From Bacteriovoracaceae bacterium (GTDB taxonomy: Bacteria > Bdellovibrionota > Bacteriovoracia > Bacteriovoracales > Bacteriovoracaceae): DNA of 64,000 nucleotides. Made by a program: the position numbers and the translations under genes. The stretch's first letter is position 1, and every line of letters starts with the position of its first letter. The stretch spans positions 186,001 through 250,000 of the forward strand of contig CANFVK010000001.1 in the NCBI GenBank assembly GCA_947450475.1, in the 5' to 3' direction. Positions 34,787 to 43,842 of the stretch are shown piece by piece. The notes below the pieces were generated by a model that made no database searches, was not told where the DNA came from, and was given only the letters and a program-made list of their open reading frames with translations.

Positions 34787-36487
34787 TTAAAATGATCCAA
34801 AATCTAGGCGGTCAATCATTAATTGAATGGATTCATTTCCGTTGAATCGATTTAGACCTAAAGTGAAATAAACTGAAAGATCTTCTCTTTTGAGATTTTG
34901 AGTTGAAAATATTTCCTCAGGTGAAATCGCTTCATATTTTCCAACATAATTAAAACTAATTCCTTTTAACTTTGTTTTATTTTTAGAAAAATTCCATTTT
35001 ACATGAGCCTCTTTAAGAACATCAAACGAATCAAGATGGACTCCTTTGATCTTAAAAATAGGTTTTTCGTTACCCATTCCAAAGGGTTCGAGCAACTCTA
35101 GCTCACGCATTAGTTGAGGATTTATTTCATCAGCTTCAATCTCCAAATCGTAAAATTCTGTTCTGGTTCTTTCTATGGCCGGAATGTTTTTTAGCAATTG
35201 GTTCATATTGTCGATGAATACTCGTAAATTCTCTTTTTTCATAGAAAGTCCGGCAGCCGCTTTATGGCCTCCAAATTTGATAAAGAGATGCTCATTTTTT
35301 TTGAGTAGAGAGAAAATATCTAAAGTTCCAGCACTTCTGCAAGACGCTTTTATGATACCTTGATGTTCAGAATCGGTAAAAATAATGGCCGGTACTTTAA
35401 ATGTATCTACAAGTTTGGAGGCAACGATACCTATAACTCCTTCGTGCCAATGAGGTTGATAGACGATGCTTACTAGATGTTCTTGATTAAATCCCAAGTT
35501 TTTTCGTTCTTTTAGAACTTGATCCCGTGCCTCTTTGGAAACTTCATTTTGAATAAATTTTCTTTCTTGATTGCAGATAACTAGTTGATCATAACATTGT
35601 CTCGCCTTTTCAGCAGTAGAAGCGATTAAAAGTTGCAAGGCAATCTCTGGATGATCAAGTCTTCCCTTGGAGTTTATAAGTGGACCAACATGAAAAGCTA
35701 ATTTTTCGGATGGAATTGTTTTTGAATTTAGTTCTTCAGCTGTGAAAAAAGCCCTAAGTCCTGGGTATTGAGTGTCTTTGATTTGTTTTAGACCATGGCG
35801 AACTAATTTTAAATTAACGATGCTCAATTGTGCCAAGTCACAAATTGTTCCAATGGCGACAAATTGCAACAAAGAGTACAAAGATTCTATTTTTTGTCCT
35901 CTTTTCATTAAATCGTTTCTGATTTGTACAGCTAAAGCAAATGCGACAGCAACACCTGCTAAAGTTTTAAGCTCACTAGATGCATTTTCGTCTCGCCGAT
36001 TTGGGTTGATTACAGCAAAAGCATTGGGCATGCTTTCACGAGCATCTTTGTGGTGATCAGTGATAATGAGATCCAATCCTTTTTCTAAAGCATAATCTGC
36101 TGCTTCGTTATTTGAAATACCACAATCAACCGTTATCAAAACCTTTAGATTTTTTTCTAATGCCTCATCAATTGACGAGAGGTGCAGTCCATAGCCTTCA
36201 ATAAATCGTGAGGGTTGAACCAAGTCAGTTTCCACTCCAATCATTTTAAAAAAATGATAAAGCAGAGCACATGAAGTCGTACCATCGACATCATAATCGC
36301 CATAAACTCCAATTTTTTCATTTTTGTCTATTGCTTCAATTAAACGTATTGAGGCTTTTTCTAAATCTTTTAATGAAGTAAGCAATGGAATATTTTTTAA
36401 ATCCCAAGATAAGAAGTTATTAATACTATCTTGATTAAAGCCTTTTTTTTCAAAGAGACGCTGAATGACGGGATGAATTTTTTGCAT
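34787..36487 (-). CDS. recJ: Single-stranded-DNA exonuclease RecJ
   Basis: A 566-residue 5'-3' single-strand exonuclease of recombination and mismatch repair. DHH motifs are clear: GDYDVDGTTS near residue 60, TVDCGI, DHHKD near 142, GHKAAAG in the DHHA1 domain near 405, then the OB-like end. The length is typical. The ATG has no Shine-Dalgarno sequence; TATGAA ends 5 bases before it on the minus strand. Confidence 0.95.
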   Translation of the reverse strand: MQKIHPVIQRLFEKKGFNQDSINNFLSWDLKNIPLLTSLKDLEKASIRLIEAIDKNEKIGVYGDYDVDGTTSCALLYHFFKMIGVETDLVQPSRFIEGYGLHLSSIDEALEKNLKVLITVDCGISNNEAADYALEKGLDLIITDHHKDARESMPNAFAVINPNRRDENASSELKTLAGVAVAFALAVQIRNDLMKRGQKIESLYSLLQFVAIGTICDLAQLSIVNLKLVRHGLKQIKDTQYPGLRAFFTAEELNSKTIPSEKLAFHVGPLINSKGRLDHPEIALQLLIASTAEKARQCYDQLVICNQERKFIQNEVSKEARDQVLKERKNLGFNQEHLVSIVYQPHWHEGVIGIVASKLVDTFKVPAIIFTDSEHQGIIKASCRSAGTLDIFSLLKKNEHLFIKFGGHKAAAGLSMKKENLRVFIDNMNQLLKNIPAIERTRTEFYDLEIEADEINPQLMRELELLEPFGMGNEKPIFKIKGVHLDSFDVLKEAHVKWNFSKNKTKLKGISFNYVGKYEAISPEEIFSTQNLKREDLSVYFTLGLNRFNGNESIQLMIDRLDFGSF

Positions 36488-36492
36488 ACTTA

Positions 36493-36498
36493 TTCATA
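36493..36498 (-). promoter_or_regulatory. Possible -10 element of recJ
   Basis: TATGAA on the minus strand ends 5 bases before the recJ ATG, which lacks a ribosome binding site. The -35 region (TTACCT, 17 bases upstream) is weak. Confidence 0.3.
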
Positions 36499-36524
36499 GC
36501 ATTTTTGTCATGAATAGGTAAGCC

Positions 36525-36776
36525 TTACCACAGAACTGTAAGACCTTTTATGAGATCGTCCTCATGTATTTCGTGGCCATGAGCGAAAAGTTGCTCATAT
36601 TCACTTTGGTTTTTAGTGTGAACCTTAGTGAAATAGTTGACAGGTAGAAAAGATTTTTTACATTGCTGGCATTTTTGAACTTCTTGGGAGCTTTCAGAGA
36701 CATGGCCACACATATGGCATTTTTTAATCAGCAGTTTGGTGCTTTGAGATTCTTTACTTTTTAGTTCTACCTTCAT
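36525..36776 (-). CDS. Small zinc-ribbon protein
   Basis: An 83-residue cytoplasmic protein. ATG 36776 is preceded by AGGAA; the frame opens further up at 36806. Two CxxC pairs (CHMCGH and CQQCKKSF) form a zinc ribbon in the middle. The tail is His/Glu-rich (FAHGHEIHEDD). Such ribbons bind nucleic acid or proteins; no more specific role can be given. It lies 37 bases upstream of recJ on the same strand. Confidence 0.7.
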   Translation of the reverse strand: MKVELKSKESQSTKLLIKKCHMCGHVSESSQEVQKCQQCKKSFLPVNYFTKVHTKNQSEYEQLFAHGHEIHEDDLIKGLTVLW

Positions 36777-36904
36777 GTTAATTCCTATTCCATTGAAGTA
36801 GCGCAAGGGCTAGTTTTTTTGGCGAACTTATTCAAAGTCACCTTTTGTATTTGGCTTTTCGAAAAATTTTGAAAAATATTGAGATAAAAAGGAAAATTTT
36901 TCCT

Positions 36905-36943
36905 CAAAAAATAAACTTGCCCGACAGTAAAAGTCAGGCAAGT
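36905..36943 (-). terminator. Intrinsic terminator of the Met/Gln-rich protein gene
   Basis: On the minus strand a stem (ACTTGCC/GGCAAGT plus GAC/GTC around one mismatch) is followed by a T-rich run. It begins 37 bases after the stop at 36980. Confidence 0.8.
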
Positions 36944-36979
36944 GGCGCAAGGGAAATATTGCGATCGAATGTTTGTAAG

Positions 36980-37723
36980 TTAAATATTGTTTCTTGAAAA
37001 ACTCACTTCTTGACCTAACGGCATTGTAGGTGACTGCATTTGACTAGAGCTAAAATCAAATCCTCTAAGCATCGGTTGCTGATTAAACAAAAAGCCCGAG
37101 TCAAGTGATGGTGCCGTTCTTTCAAGTTGTGGCAGTTGAGAATAAGGGTTATGAAAGTGCATTGAGTGAACGGGCGATTGAGGCATTCCAATTCCCATTC
37201 CAGCAATTTCTAATTGATTATTTATGCCAGAAGCCAAATTGGGTTGGAAGTCTGACATATAAGCATAGGGACTAACTTGCGGCAAATTATTATTTTGCAT
37301 AAGTGAAAGCATAGACATCATTTGCATTTGTAATTGCATTTGGCTTTGCATTTGAAGTGAGATCATTGAAGTCATTTGTGTCAGTAAATTCATCAAGTCG
37401 GAGTTATCTACTAATTTTTTAGGCGCTTCTTTTTCATTTTTGTCATCTTGAACAATGACTTTGTCATTATCTTTAGTTTTGTTTTTGTCTTCCACTTTTT
37501 TTATAACTTCTTCTTTGTCTTCAAGCAATTTTTCAACTTCAGTTTTTAGCTTTTCGCCCTTAGATTCTGATTGGCAATGAATCTCAGGTTTAACTTCAGC
37601 TGGAGCTGAGTCACTGGCAGGAATTCTTCCCTTAATAGACTTGGCGATATTGCGATTTAATCCCACGGACTTGAAAGCTATAAACGAACAAACGACAAGT
37701 AGAATAGGTAAAGTTGGTTTCAT
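36980..37723 (-). CDS. Exported Met/Gln-rich low-complexity protein
   Basis: A 247-residue protein with an N-terminal hydrophobic signal or anchor (PTLPILLVVCSFIAF). Then comes a Lys/Glu/Asp-rich helical region (residues about 55-105). A block near 110-150 consists mainly of Met, Gln, Ser and Leu (QMQSQMQLQMQMMSML). The end is rich in Pro, Gln and Met. ATG 37723 is better spaced from AGGGGA than ATG 37729. No family is known to me. The Met-rich part could be a helix for protein contacts, bind copper, or scavenge oxidants; all are guesses. Confidence 0.6.
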   Translation of the reverse strand: MKPTLPILLVVCSFIAFKSVGLNRNIAKSIKGRIPASDSAPAEVKPEIHCQSESKGEKLKTEVEKLLEDKEEVIKKVEDKNKTKDNDKVIVQDDKNEKEAPKKLVDNSDLMNLLTQMTSMISLQMQSQMQLQMQMMSMLSLMQNNNLPQVSPYAYMSDFQPNLASGINNQLEIAGMGIGMPQSPVHSMHFHNPYSQLPQLERTAPSLDSGFLFNQQPMLRGFDFSSSQMQSPTMPLGQEVSFSRNNI

Positions 37724-37862
37724 ATACATTCCCCTTTAAAGTTTCTAGGAATGTACTTACAAGGTTAGTGCCAATAATCAAACCAATGAATTCATTTGCC
37801 AAAAGAGACGTAACTGTCCAAATATTAATCAGATAAATTTTATATGTTGAAAAAATAGACAA

Positions 37863-37896
37863 TAAAAAAGGCATGACCCTGTCGAGCAGTCATGCC
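37863..37896 (-). terminator. Intrinsic terminator of the small coiled-coil protein gene
   Basis: On the minus strand GGCATGAC pairs with GTCATGCC across an 11-base loop, followed by TTTTTT. It begins 21 bases after the stop at 37917. Confidence 0.88.
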
Positions 37897-37916
37897 TCAT
37901 ATATATTTAAGACTAA

Positions 37917-38348
37917 TTATTGCTTTTTGTTTACAGATTCAATAACATCTAGAGTTTGGTTCATCGCATGCTCTAGTTGTTTAGCTAAGTCTAGTTCTTG
38001 ATTATAACGAATCTTTTCTAATTCTTGCTCGAGCATAAGACGATTTTTCTCCTCAAGAATTTTTCTTTGCTCTCTCATTATCTCAATTTGGCTGAGTTTC
38101 TTATCGTTCATTTTATTATCGACACCCTTCACGATAATATCTTCTTTGATCGCTTTAAGATCTTTAGCCAACTTATCGCCATTGATCGCAGCAGGATCTG
38201 TTTTAACCTCTTCTTTGGTTACGTAGAGACCTTCGATATCCATATTAGGTGATTCAATCGCCTCGTCTGGAATGGCTATATCTGCAGAGCTTATTTCAGC
38301 TCTTAAATTGAAGGAAGCAAGGACACACAAAAGCACTAAATATTTCAT
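37917..38348 (-). CDS. Small exported coiled-coil protein
   Basis: A 143-residue protein with a signal peptide (MKYLVLLCVLASF, cleavage near LRAEI). ATG 38348 follows GGAG; the frame opens at 38360. The last 85 residues are a long charged helix likely to form a coiled coil (EIMREQRKILEEKNRLMLEQ). No family recognised. It could be a periplasmic spacer or partner of the neighbouring Met/Gln-rich protein, but both genes have their own terminators. Confidence 0.65.
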   Translation of the reverse strand: MKYLVLLCVLASFNLRAEISSADIAIPDEAIESPNMDIEGLYVTKEEVKTDPAAINGDKLAKDLKAIKEDIIVKGVDNKMNDKKLSQIEIMREQRKILEEKNRLMLEQELEKIRYNQELDLAKQLEHAMNQTLDVIESVNKKQ

Positions 38349-38440
38349 AATGAGCTCCATTAAGTATTACACCTAATGAATTTGTATGCCCGTATTTGAT
38401 TTAAGTCTAGGGGCGTGAGTAAAAATTATAGGGATATTTA

Positions 38441-38462
38441 AAAAGCCTCCCAAAGGAGGCTT
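38441..38462 (-). terminator. Intrinsic terminator of icd
   Basis: On the minus strand AAGCCTCC pairs with GGAGGCTT across a 4-base loop and runs into Ts. It lies 8 bases after the stop codon of icd. Confidence 0.88.
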
Positions 38463-38469
38463 ATATCAA

Positions 38470-39696
38470 TTATAGCTTTAATGAATTCTTTAAATTTTGG
38501 TCCAAAGCATCGAGAAATTTTTCTGTTGTCAGGTATTGATCAGAGTTGACTTTCTCTCCATAAATGCAGACGGCTAAGTCTTTAGTCATCTTTCCAGACT
38601 CTACTGTTTCGACACAAACTTTTTCAAGCGTCTCGCAAAAGTGAACTAGCTCGGGGTTATTGTCTAGTTTTCCACGGTGGGCGAGACCTCTCGTCCAAGC
38701 AAAAATAGAGGCTATCGGATTAGTGGAAGTCGGCTTTCCTTGTTGATGCATTCTGAAGTGTCGGGTAACAGTTCCGTGTGCCGCTTCAGCTTCCATCGTC
38801 TTTCCATCCGGTGTGACTAGAACTGAAGTCATAAGGCCCAACGAACCAAAGCCTTGGGCCACGGTATCAGATTGAACATCTCCATCGTAGTTCTTGCATG
38901 CCCAGACGAAATCACCATTCCATTTTAGTGCTGAAGCTACCATGTCATCAATGAGTCGGTGCTCATAGGTAATTCCAAGAGACTCAAATTTTTTCTTGTA
39001 ATCTGCTTGGTAGATTTCTTCAAAAATATCTTTAAATCTTCCGTCATATTTTTTTAAAATAGTATTTTTGGAAGAAAAATATAGCGGCCACTTTTTTGAT
39101 AGTGCCATGTTGAAACATGAGTGAGCAAATCCTTTGATTGACTCATCAGTATTGTACATCGCTAGCGCAACACCATCGCCCTTAAAGTTATAAACTTCTT
39201 TAGAGATTTTCTCGCCGTTAGCTCCTTCGAAAGTGATGGTTAATTTTCCAGGCCCCTTAGTAACGAAATCAGTCGCACGATATTGATCTCCAAAAGCATG
39301 ACGACCAATCATAATTGGCTTTGTCCAGTTAGGCACGAGACGAGGAACGTTTTTGCAGATGATTGGTTCTCTAAAAACTGTTCCATCTAGGATATTACGA
39401 ATAGTACCGTTAGGGGATTTCCACATTTCCTTAAGATTAAATTCCTTCACTCGCGCTTCGTCTGGGGTAATTGTTGCGCACTTTATACCTACATTATATT
39501 TCTTAATGGCTTCGGCTGCATCAACCGTTACTTGGTCGGAGGTTTGATCGCGATATTCCATGCCTAGATCGAAATACTTAATCTCGAGATCTAGATAAGG
39601 GAGAATAAGTTTATCTTTTATAAACTTCCAAATGATTCGTGTCATCTCATCGCCATCGAGTTCCACTACAGGGTTTGCCACTTTAATCTTTTTCAT
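38470..39696 (-). CDS. icd: NADP-dependent isocitrate dehydrogenase, eukaryote-like type
   Basis: A 408-residue enzyme of the TCA cycle, oxidising isocitrate to 2-oxoglutarate with NADP+. It belongs to the homodimeric type found in eukaryotes and some bacteria, not the E. coli type. Motifs are [46 protein letters not shown], the metal Asp residues in [14 protein letters not shown] [11 protein letters not shown], and [11 protein letters not shown]. It could start at ATG 39702 or ATG 39696; the AAGGA stands nearer the ideal distance for the second. It is a single gene with its own terminator. Confidence 0.95.
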   Translation of the reverse strand: MKKIKVANPVVELDGDEMTRIIWKFIKDKLILPYLDLEIKYFDLGMEYRDQTSDQVTVDAAEAIKKYNVGIKCATITPDEARVKEFNLKEMWKSPNGTIRNILDGTVFREPIICKNVPRLVPNWTKPIMIGRHAFGDQYRATDFVTKGPGKLTITFEGANGEKISKEVYNFKGDGVALAMYNTDESIKGFAHSCFNMALSKKWPLYFSSKNTILKKYDGRFKDIFEEIYQADYKKKFESLGITYEHRLIDDMVASALKWNGDFVWACKNYDGDVQSDTVAQGFGSLGLMTSVLVTPDGKTMEAEAAHGTVTRHFRMHQQGKPTSTNPIASIFAWTRGLAHRGKLDNNPELVHFCETLEKVCVETVESGKMTKDLAVCIYGEKVNSDQYLTTEKFLDALDQNLKNSLKL

Positions 39697-39820
39697 ACGC
39701 ATATTCCTTTCGTTTTAGTTTCTAATAAACTTTATGAGAATCCCCGGCCATCTGTCGATATGCACTGCCTCGAATTTATAGGATTAATGGGATCTAATTT
39801 TAAATTAATAAAGGTTTATT

Positions 39821-42800
39821 TTACTTGTAATTTTTAACTGCTTCTTTAACTAGTCTCTCTGCTTCATCGTTTAATTTTTTCTCTTCTTCTTTAGAGATTG
39901 CTTCACCTTTAAATTTTGGCATTAAGATATTTTCACGAATATATTTCTCCGCAATCTCTCCATTGTTTGTCAACCTTACTTTATCCCAATTCAATGAATC
40001 ACCACCATAGAAAACTTTTGCTAAGACCTTCGAAAATCCGTTCATACTCTTAATTTTATTTTGAATTCCTTTCTTGATGATTTGATCACCAAAATCAGGT
40101 GAGTTTACTAAAAGCTTTACCACTTTATCTTGAACGAGTTTCATTCCTTCAACCATTACGGGAGATTTCATGCTTGCTTGTTCCATTAGAACTGGCTTGA
40201 GAATTTTTTCCATAACCAAATCCTTTATAGCGGCTCCTTCTTGGCTTGCAAAGATTTTATCAAAAGTATTTTTTTCCAGTAAGATATTGCGTAAATCTGC
40301 TGGTAGATCTTCTTCACTGATTTGGTTTAATGAATCTTTAACCTGACCTCTGATCATAGATTTTAGAAATTGATCAAGCGCCCCATTGCTGTAGAGAGTA
40401 TCAATTAAAGCTTTTTTAGAGGCAGGATTAGTAGCTACATCTTTTAAGTCTGTAGAAAGTTTTTTAATAACCTGATCAAGGCTTTGCTTGGCATTTTCCG
40501 GAGAGTACTCAATATATTGAGCCATAAGCATGGCAACGGGCTTTAGCATAGAATCGACATTGGTTTGCAAGCGTTGAGAGTATGGAGATGCTGGCAACAA
40601 TTGACCAAGACACGGGAGGATTTTGGCAAATTCATTTTTAACCATAAGTGTTGAGGCATCTTTTTGCTCACTACTCATCCAGGAATTCACCGTTCCCGAA
40701 ATAAAGTTTACGCCCCGGTGTTGAAGAGCATCGGTACATTGAGTAAGCTTGTCCAGGAGTCCGTCTTGAATCTGGAAGCTCTTGAGTCCATCTAGGCATT
40801 CATTATACTTTCCAATCATCTCATCCAACTGAGGTTTGTGAGAGTTGTATTCTGCAGACCCTAGCACTGACTTCATAAGTGTAGTCATTTTTAATTCACC
40901 CAGGACTTTTGCAAAATTAAGTGCAAACTGCTTTGTGCATTCATCGAGCTCTTTTGCCATGTCTGAACTAGTCGAAGCTCTATCTACGCAGGAAATGAAG
41001 TCGGCTTCAACTGGCTTTAGCTTAGATGGAGTAAAATCTGCATTAAGTTGTTCTTTAATTTGTTTTTTCTCGTAAGATAAAACAATTTCTTTGGTGGCCC
41101 CTTGAGTGAGAGTTCCAATACATTTATTGAGCTGCTCGTCAGAAGGAGCACTCCCTAAACAATTTGAAAAATTTTGAGTGACTAATCGATTGATAAGTTC
41201 GTTTGTTTCTGACGGGTCCATTTTGCCTTGGGCACTAGTTCGTATTTGGAAACTAGCTAAGTTAATGGCAGCCTCTTTTTTTAGTGTATTTGAACATTGC
41301 TGGACTTGATCATCACTAGGAAGTGCTCCAAGACATTTAATAAAATGATCATCTACCAAAGTTTTAATTAAACCATTACTTGCTTCGGTTCCCATCTTAC
41401 TGTCATTAGCCTTGGTCAAAATGGAATCTTTTGCAACCTCGTAAGCGACAGTTCGAGTTAGGGATTTTGAGCAGAATTCTGTTTTTTTATCTAGGTCATT
41501 TGCCGTAGAGATGCTTTCGGGGAGTTGCTTATCTAAGCAACCTTGAAATTGGGAGAGCGCAAGATTTTTTAATTCCTTCTTGGATTTCATTGTGTCGGGA
41601 ATGGCTTTTTCAAGCTTTATTTGGGCAATGTTATGTGCAAATTCAATAGTCGTTTTACGAAGGCATCTTTCTCTTCCCGAAGCTTCAAGGTCGTTGCTCC
41701 AGCATTTATCTAAAAGTTCTTTTCCAGTTTGAGTAAAAAAAGAAGCGTGAGAGGAGTCATCTTTGAAAGCATCTTTTGCAGTTTGAGCTAATGTTTTAAC
41801 GACCACTTTATAAGTAATATCATTTGTAATTATATTTTCGCACTTGGAAGTGTCTAGCATCCCGCCTTTGCGTATATTGTTCTCTTTTTGTTTATCCATA
41901 CAATCGCTAAAGTCATTAGCTTTTTCGGTAGATAGTTTAGTTATTTCGGCCTTAGAAAAATTAGCCAAAATAGATTTGTTAGTGTTGACCTTATCTTGGA
42001 CTAACTGCACGCCTGTTGCCTGAACCAAGCTATCAATACAATTTAGAAACTGATCACTTAAACCTAGTCCAGTAGATTTTTTGGTTCCTACCTTTTGTGT
42101 GCAATCTGTAAAATCCGGCCAGACTTTTTGCTTAATAGCCTTGCTAGCTCCGCTCGAAGAAGCTGCTTCATTTATAGTTTTTGTGAGTTTGGAATCAGTT
42201 ATTTTTAAAACTCCTGAACGCATCGAATCCAAAGCGCAGGTTTTAACATCGGTTGCGCTCAGGTCTGGCTTTTTTTGAATGCATGCCTTGTAAGTTTCGA
42301 CTTGATTGTGATTGAATTCACTTCGCTGCCCTTCCGGCAATGAGTTGCTAAGACTAGAGCGGGATAGTTCATAAACAATTCCAATTCCAGTTGAAGGCAC
42401 TAAGCTAGTAGTCAGTGCGTCCATACAGTGACCAGCATCGTATTGTGAGTTTTTTGCTCTTCCAATGCATTCGTTGAATGGTGCGAGAATTTTGTTTTTC
42501 CAAAGTTCTCGTCTTGCAGGATCCTTAATTCCTTCTTCTTTGAGAATTCTAGTAGCAATTTCACCAACTAATTTACGCCCCAAGAAGCCGTTGAATTTGA
42601 TTAATTTTTCATCTGTTAAACTCGTGCCTATAATTGTTTCTTTTCCTTCCTTAACAACATTATCAACAAAAGCGTCTAGCTCTCCTGATTTTTTAAAATA
42701 AAGTGCAAGATCAATTTTGTAGGGCTCCATCTTGCTTTTGACTCGTTCTGAAATATCAGCATTGAATAAATCTCCAAGGCCTACTTGAATTTTAGATTTA

Positions 42801-42931
42801 ATTGACTGGGATGTGCTCGTTGGGCGCATATATGAAAGCGGAGTGATGAGTGAAATGTCAGCAATCTCATCGGCCAAAGCTAAAGCAGAGCTCATTATTA
42901 GAAGCACAATAGAAAATAAGACTGCTTTCAT
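39821..42931 (-). CDS. Large exported protein of Cys-pair helical repeats
   Basis: A 1036-residue protein with a signal peptide (cleavage near ALADE). From about residue 150 to 780 a unit of 50-70 residues recurs some ten times. Each is mainly helical and holds two Cys residues: one in F-x-x-C or Y-x-x-C (PFNECIG, DFTDCTQ, DFSDCMD, QFQGCLD, HFIKCLG, NFSNCLG, DFISCVD, KYNECLD), and one 10-25 residues later (GHCMDAL, VQQCSNT, LNKCIGT). The pairs probably form disulphides between helices of a solenoid. The last 250 residues lack Cys and are Lys/Glu-rich. No family recognised. A periplasmic or surface scaffold is plausible. Confidence 0.72.
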   Translation of the reverse strand: MKAVLFSIVLLIMSSALALADEIADISLITPLSYMRPTSTSQSIKSKIQVGLGDLFNADISERVKSKMEPYKIDLALYFKKSGELDAFVDNVVKEGKETIIGTSLTDEKLIKFNGFLGRKLVGEIATRILKEEGIKDPARRELWKNKILAPFNECIGRAKNSQYDAGHCMDALTTSLVPSTGIGIVYELSRSSLSNSLPEGQRSEFNHNQVETYKACIQKKPDLSATDVKTCALDSMRSGVLKITDSKLTKTINEAASSSGASKAIKQKVWPDFTDCTQKVGTKKSTGLGLSDQFLNCIDSLVQATGVQLVQDKVNTNKSILANFSKAEITKLSTEKANDFSDCMDKQKENNIRKGGMLDTSKCENIITNDITYKVVVKTLAQTAKDAFKDDSSHASFFTQTGKELLDKCWSNDLEASGRERCLRKTTIEFAHNIAQIKLEKAIPDTMKSKKELKNLALSQFQGCLDKQLPESISTANDLDKKTEFCSKSLTRTVAYEVAKDSILTKANDSKMGTEASNGLIKTLVDDHFIKCLGALPSDDQVQQCSNTLKKEAAINLASFQIRTSAQGKMDPSETNELINRLVTQNFSNCLGSAPSDEQLNKCIGTLTQGATKEIVLSYEKKQIKEQLNADFTPSKLKPVEADFISCVDRASTSSDMAKELDECTKQFALNFAKVLGELKMTTLMKSVLGSAEYNSHKPQLDEMIGKYNECLDGLKSFQIQDGLLDKLTQCTDALQHRGVNFISGTVNSWMSSEQKDASTLMVKNEFAKILPCLGQLLPASPYSQRLQTNVDSMLKPVAMLMAQYIEYSPENAKQSLDQVIKKLSTDLKDVATNPASKKALIDTLYSNGALDQFLKSMIRGQVKDSLNQISEEDLPADLRNILLEKNTFDKIFASQEGAAIKDLVMEKILKPVLMEQASMKSPVMVEGMKLVQDKVVKLLVNSPDFGDQIIKKGIQNKIKSMNGFSKVLAKVFYGGDSLNWDKVRLTNNGEIAEKYIRENILMPKFKGEAISKEEEKKLNDEAERLVKEAVKNYK

Positions 42932-43133
42932 TCATTCTCCAAAAGATTCACTTTGATTTAACGGCTTTTAACGAGGGGAGCTTTAGTAAAATTTTGATCT
43001 GTTTTCTCAAGTAAACCTCCCAAGTACTTAAAAACACTAAGTGGCGCAATTTAGTCAATTTTCCTTATTTGTTTAATTGCTTTCTATGTCGCAACATCGA
43101 TGTTATCTTCCCTTGATTAAAATTGAATAACTC

Positions 43134-43156
43134 GCTCTTCCCATGGTGGGACGAGC
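43134..43156 (+). promoter_or_regulatory. Hairpin in the leader of the bS6-bS18 gene
   Basis: GCTC and TCCCA pair with TGGGA and GAGC around a 3-base loop, with one T-C mismatch. No T-run follows, so it is not a terminator. It lies 28 bases before the ATG. Such leaders can be feedback sites for the S6:S18 complex in other bacteria. I do not see the specific consensus, so a regulatory role is only possible. Confidence 0.3.
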
Positions 43157-43184
43157 CTAATTTATATTAGTCCAAGGGGGATTT

Positions 43185-43826
43185 ATGATTTACGAATTGT
43201 CCGTAGTGACAAAAGCTGAACTCGGTTCTGAGGCTCATGCTCAAATGGCAGAAATCGTTAAAGACACATTAAAAGGTTTCGAAGGAGAACTTTTGATTTC
43301 TGACGATTGGGGAAAACTTCACTTAGCTCAACCATTTGCCAATGGTGCTAAACACGCTCACTTTCATTACTTCATGTACAAATCTAACACTCAAGCTAAC
43401 ACTGAGTTGTCTAGAAGATTTGGGATCAATGAAGGAGTGTTGCGCTCTTTGATTTTTGTTCTAGGTGATGATTCTCAAAAAGAAGTCCTTGCTAAAGAAT
43501 TCAAATCTCCACTTTCTAAAACTTTCCGTGGTTCTGTTCTTGACAATAAGAAAGACGATGAAGAAGAAGGTTTCGAAGACATGGAAGATGACAGAAGAAA
43601 ATTTGCAAAAAGAAAATCATGCTGGTTTACTGCTAAGAAAATCAAAGCTGATTGGAAAGATCCTCAAACTTGGAACTGGTTGGTAAGCGAATTTGGAAAA
43701 ATTTCTCCAGCACGCGTTTCGGGAATTTCAATGAAACACCAACGTTTTTCTAACTCTGCAATTAAGCACGCTAGACAACTTGGAATTTCAAGCTACCTAT
43801 CAAATCAAGTAGCAGAAAGAGCATAA
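43185..43826 (+). CDS. rpsF-rpsR: Fused ribosomal proteins bS6-bS18
   Basis: A single 213-residue open frame joins two 30S proteins that normally are separate and bind each other on the platform. Residues 1 to about 105 are bS6 (MIYELSVVTK, DWGKLHLAQPF, HFHYFMYKSN, GVLRSLIFVLG). Residues about 106-137 are a linker with an acidic run (KKDDEEEGFEDMEDD). Residues about 138-213 are bS18 (RKSCWFTAKKI, DWKDPQTWNWLVSEFGKISPARVSG, KHQRFSNSAIKHARQLG). There is no stop and no second ribosome site between them. The order bS6-bS18-DUF2232-bL9-DnaB is the usual one. The linked form would fix a 1:1 ratio. Confidence 0.9.
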   Translation: MIYELSVVTKAELGSEAHAQMAEIVKDTLKGFEGELLISDDWGKLHLAQPFANGAKHAHFHYFMYKSNTQANTELSRRFGINEGVLRSLIFVLGDDSQKEVLAKEFKSPLSKTFRGSVLDNKKDDEEEGFEDMEDDRRKFAKRKSCWFTAKKIKADWKDPQTWNWLVSEFGKISPARVSGISMKHQRFSNSAIKHARQLGISSYLSNQVAERA

Positions 43827-43842
43827 GAGTTTGGGCCGTAAA

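Noticed and set aside
42932..43184. Small RNA gene between the Cys-pair repeat gene and bS6-bS18
   Set aside because: Apart from the leader hairpin there is no promoter-plus-terminator pair within the gap.
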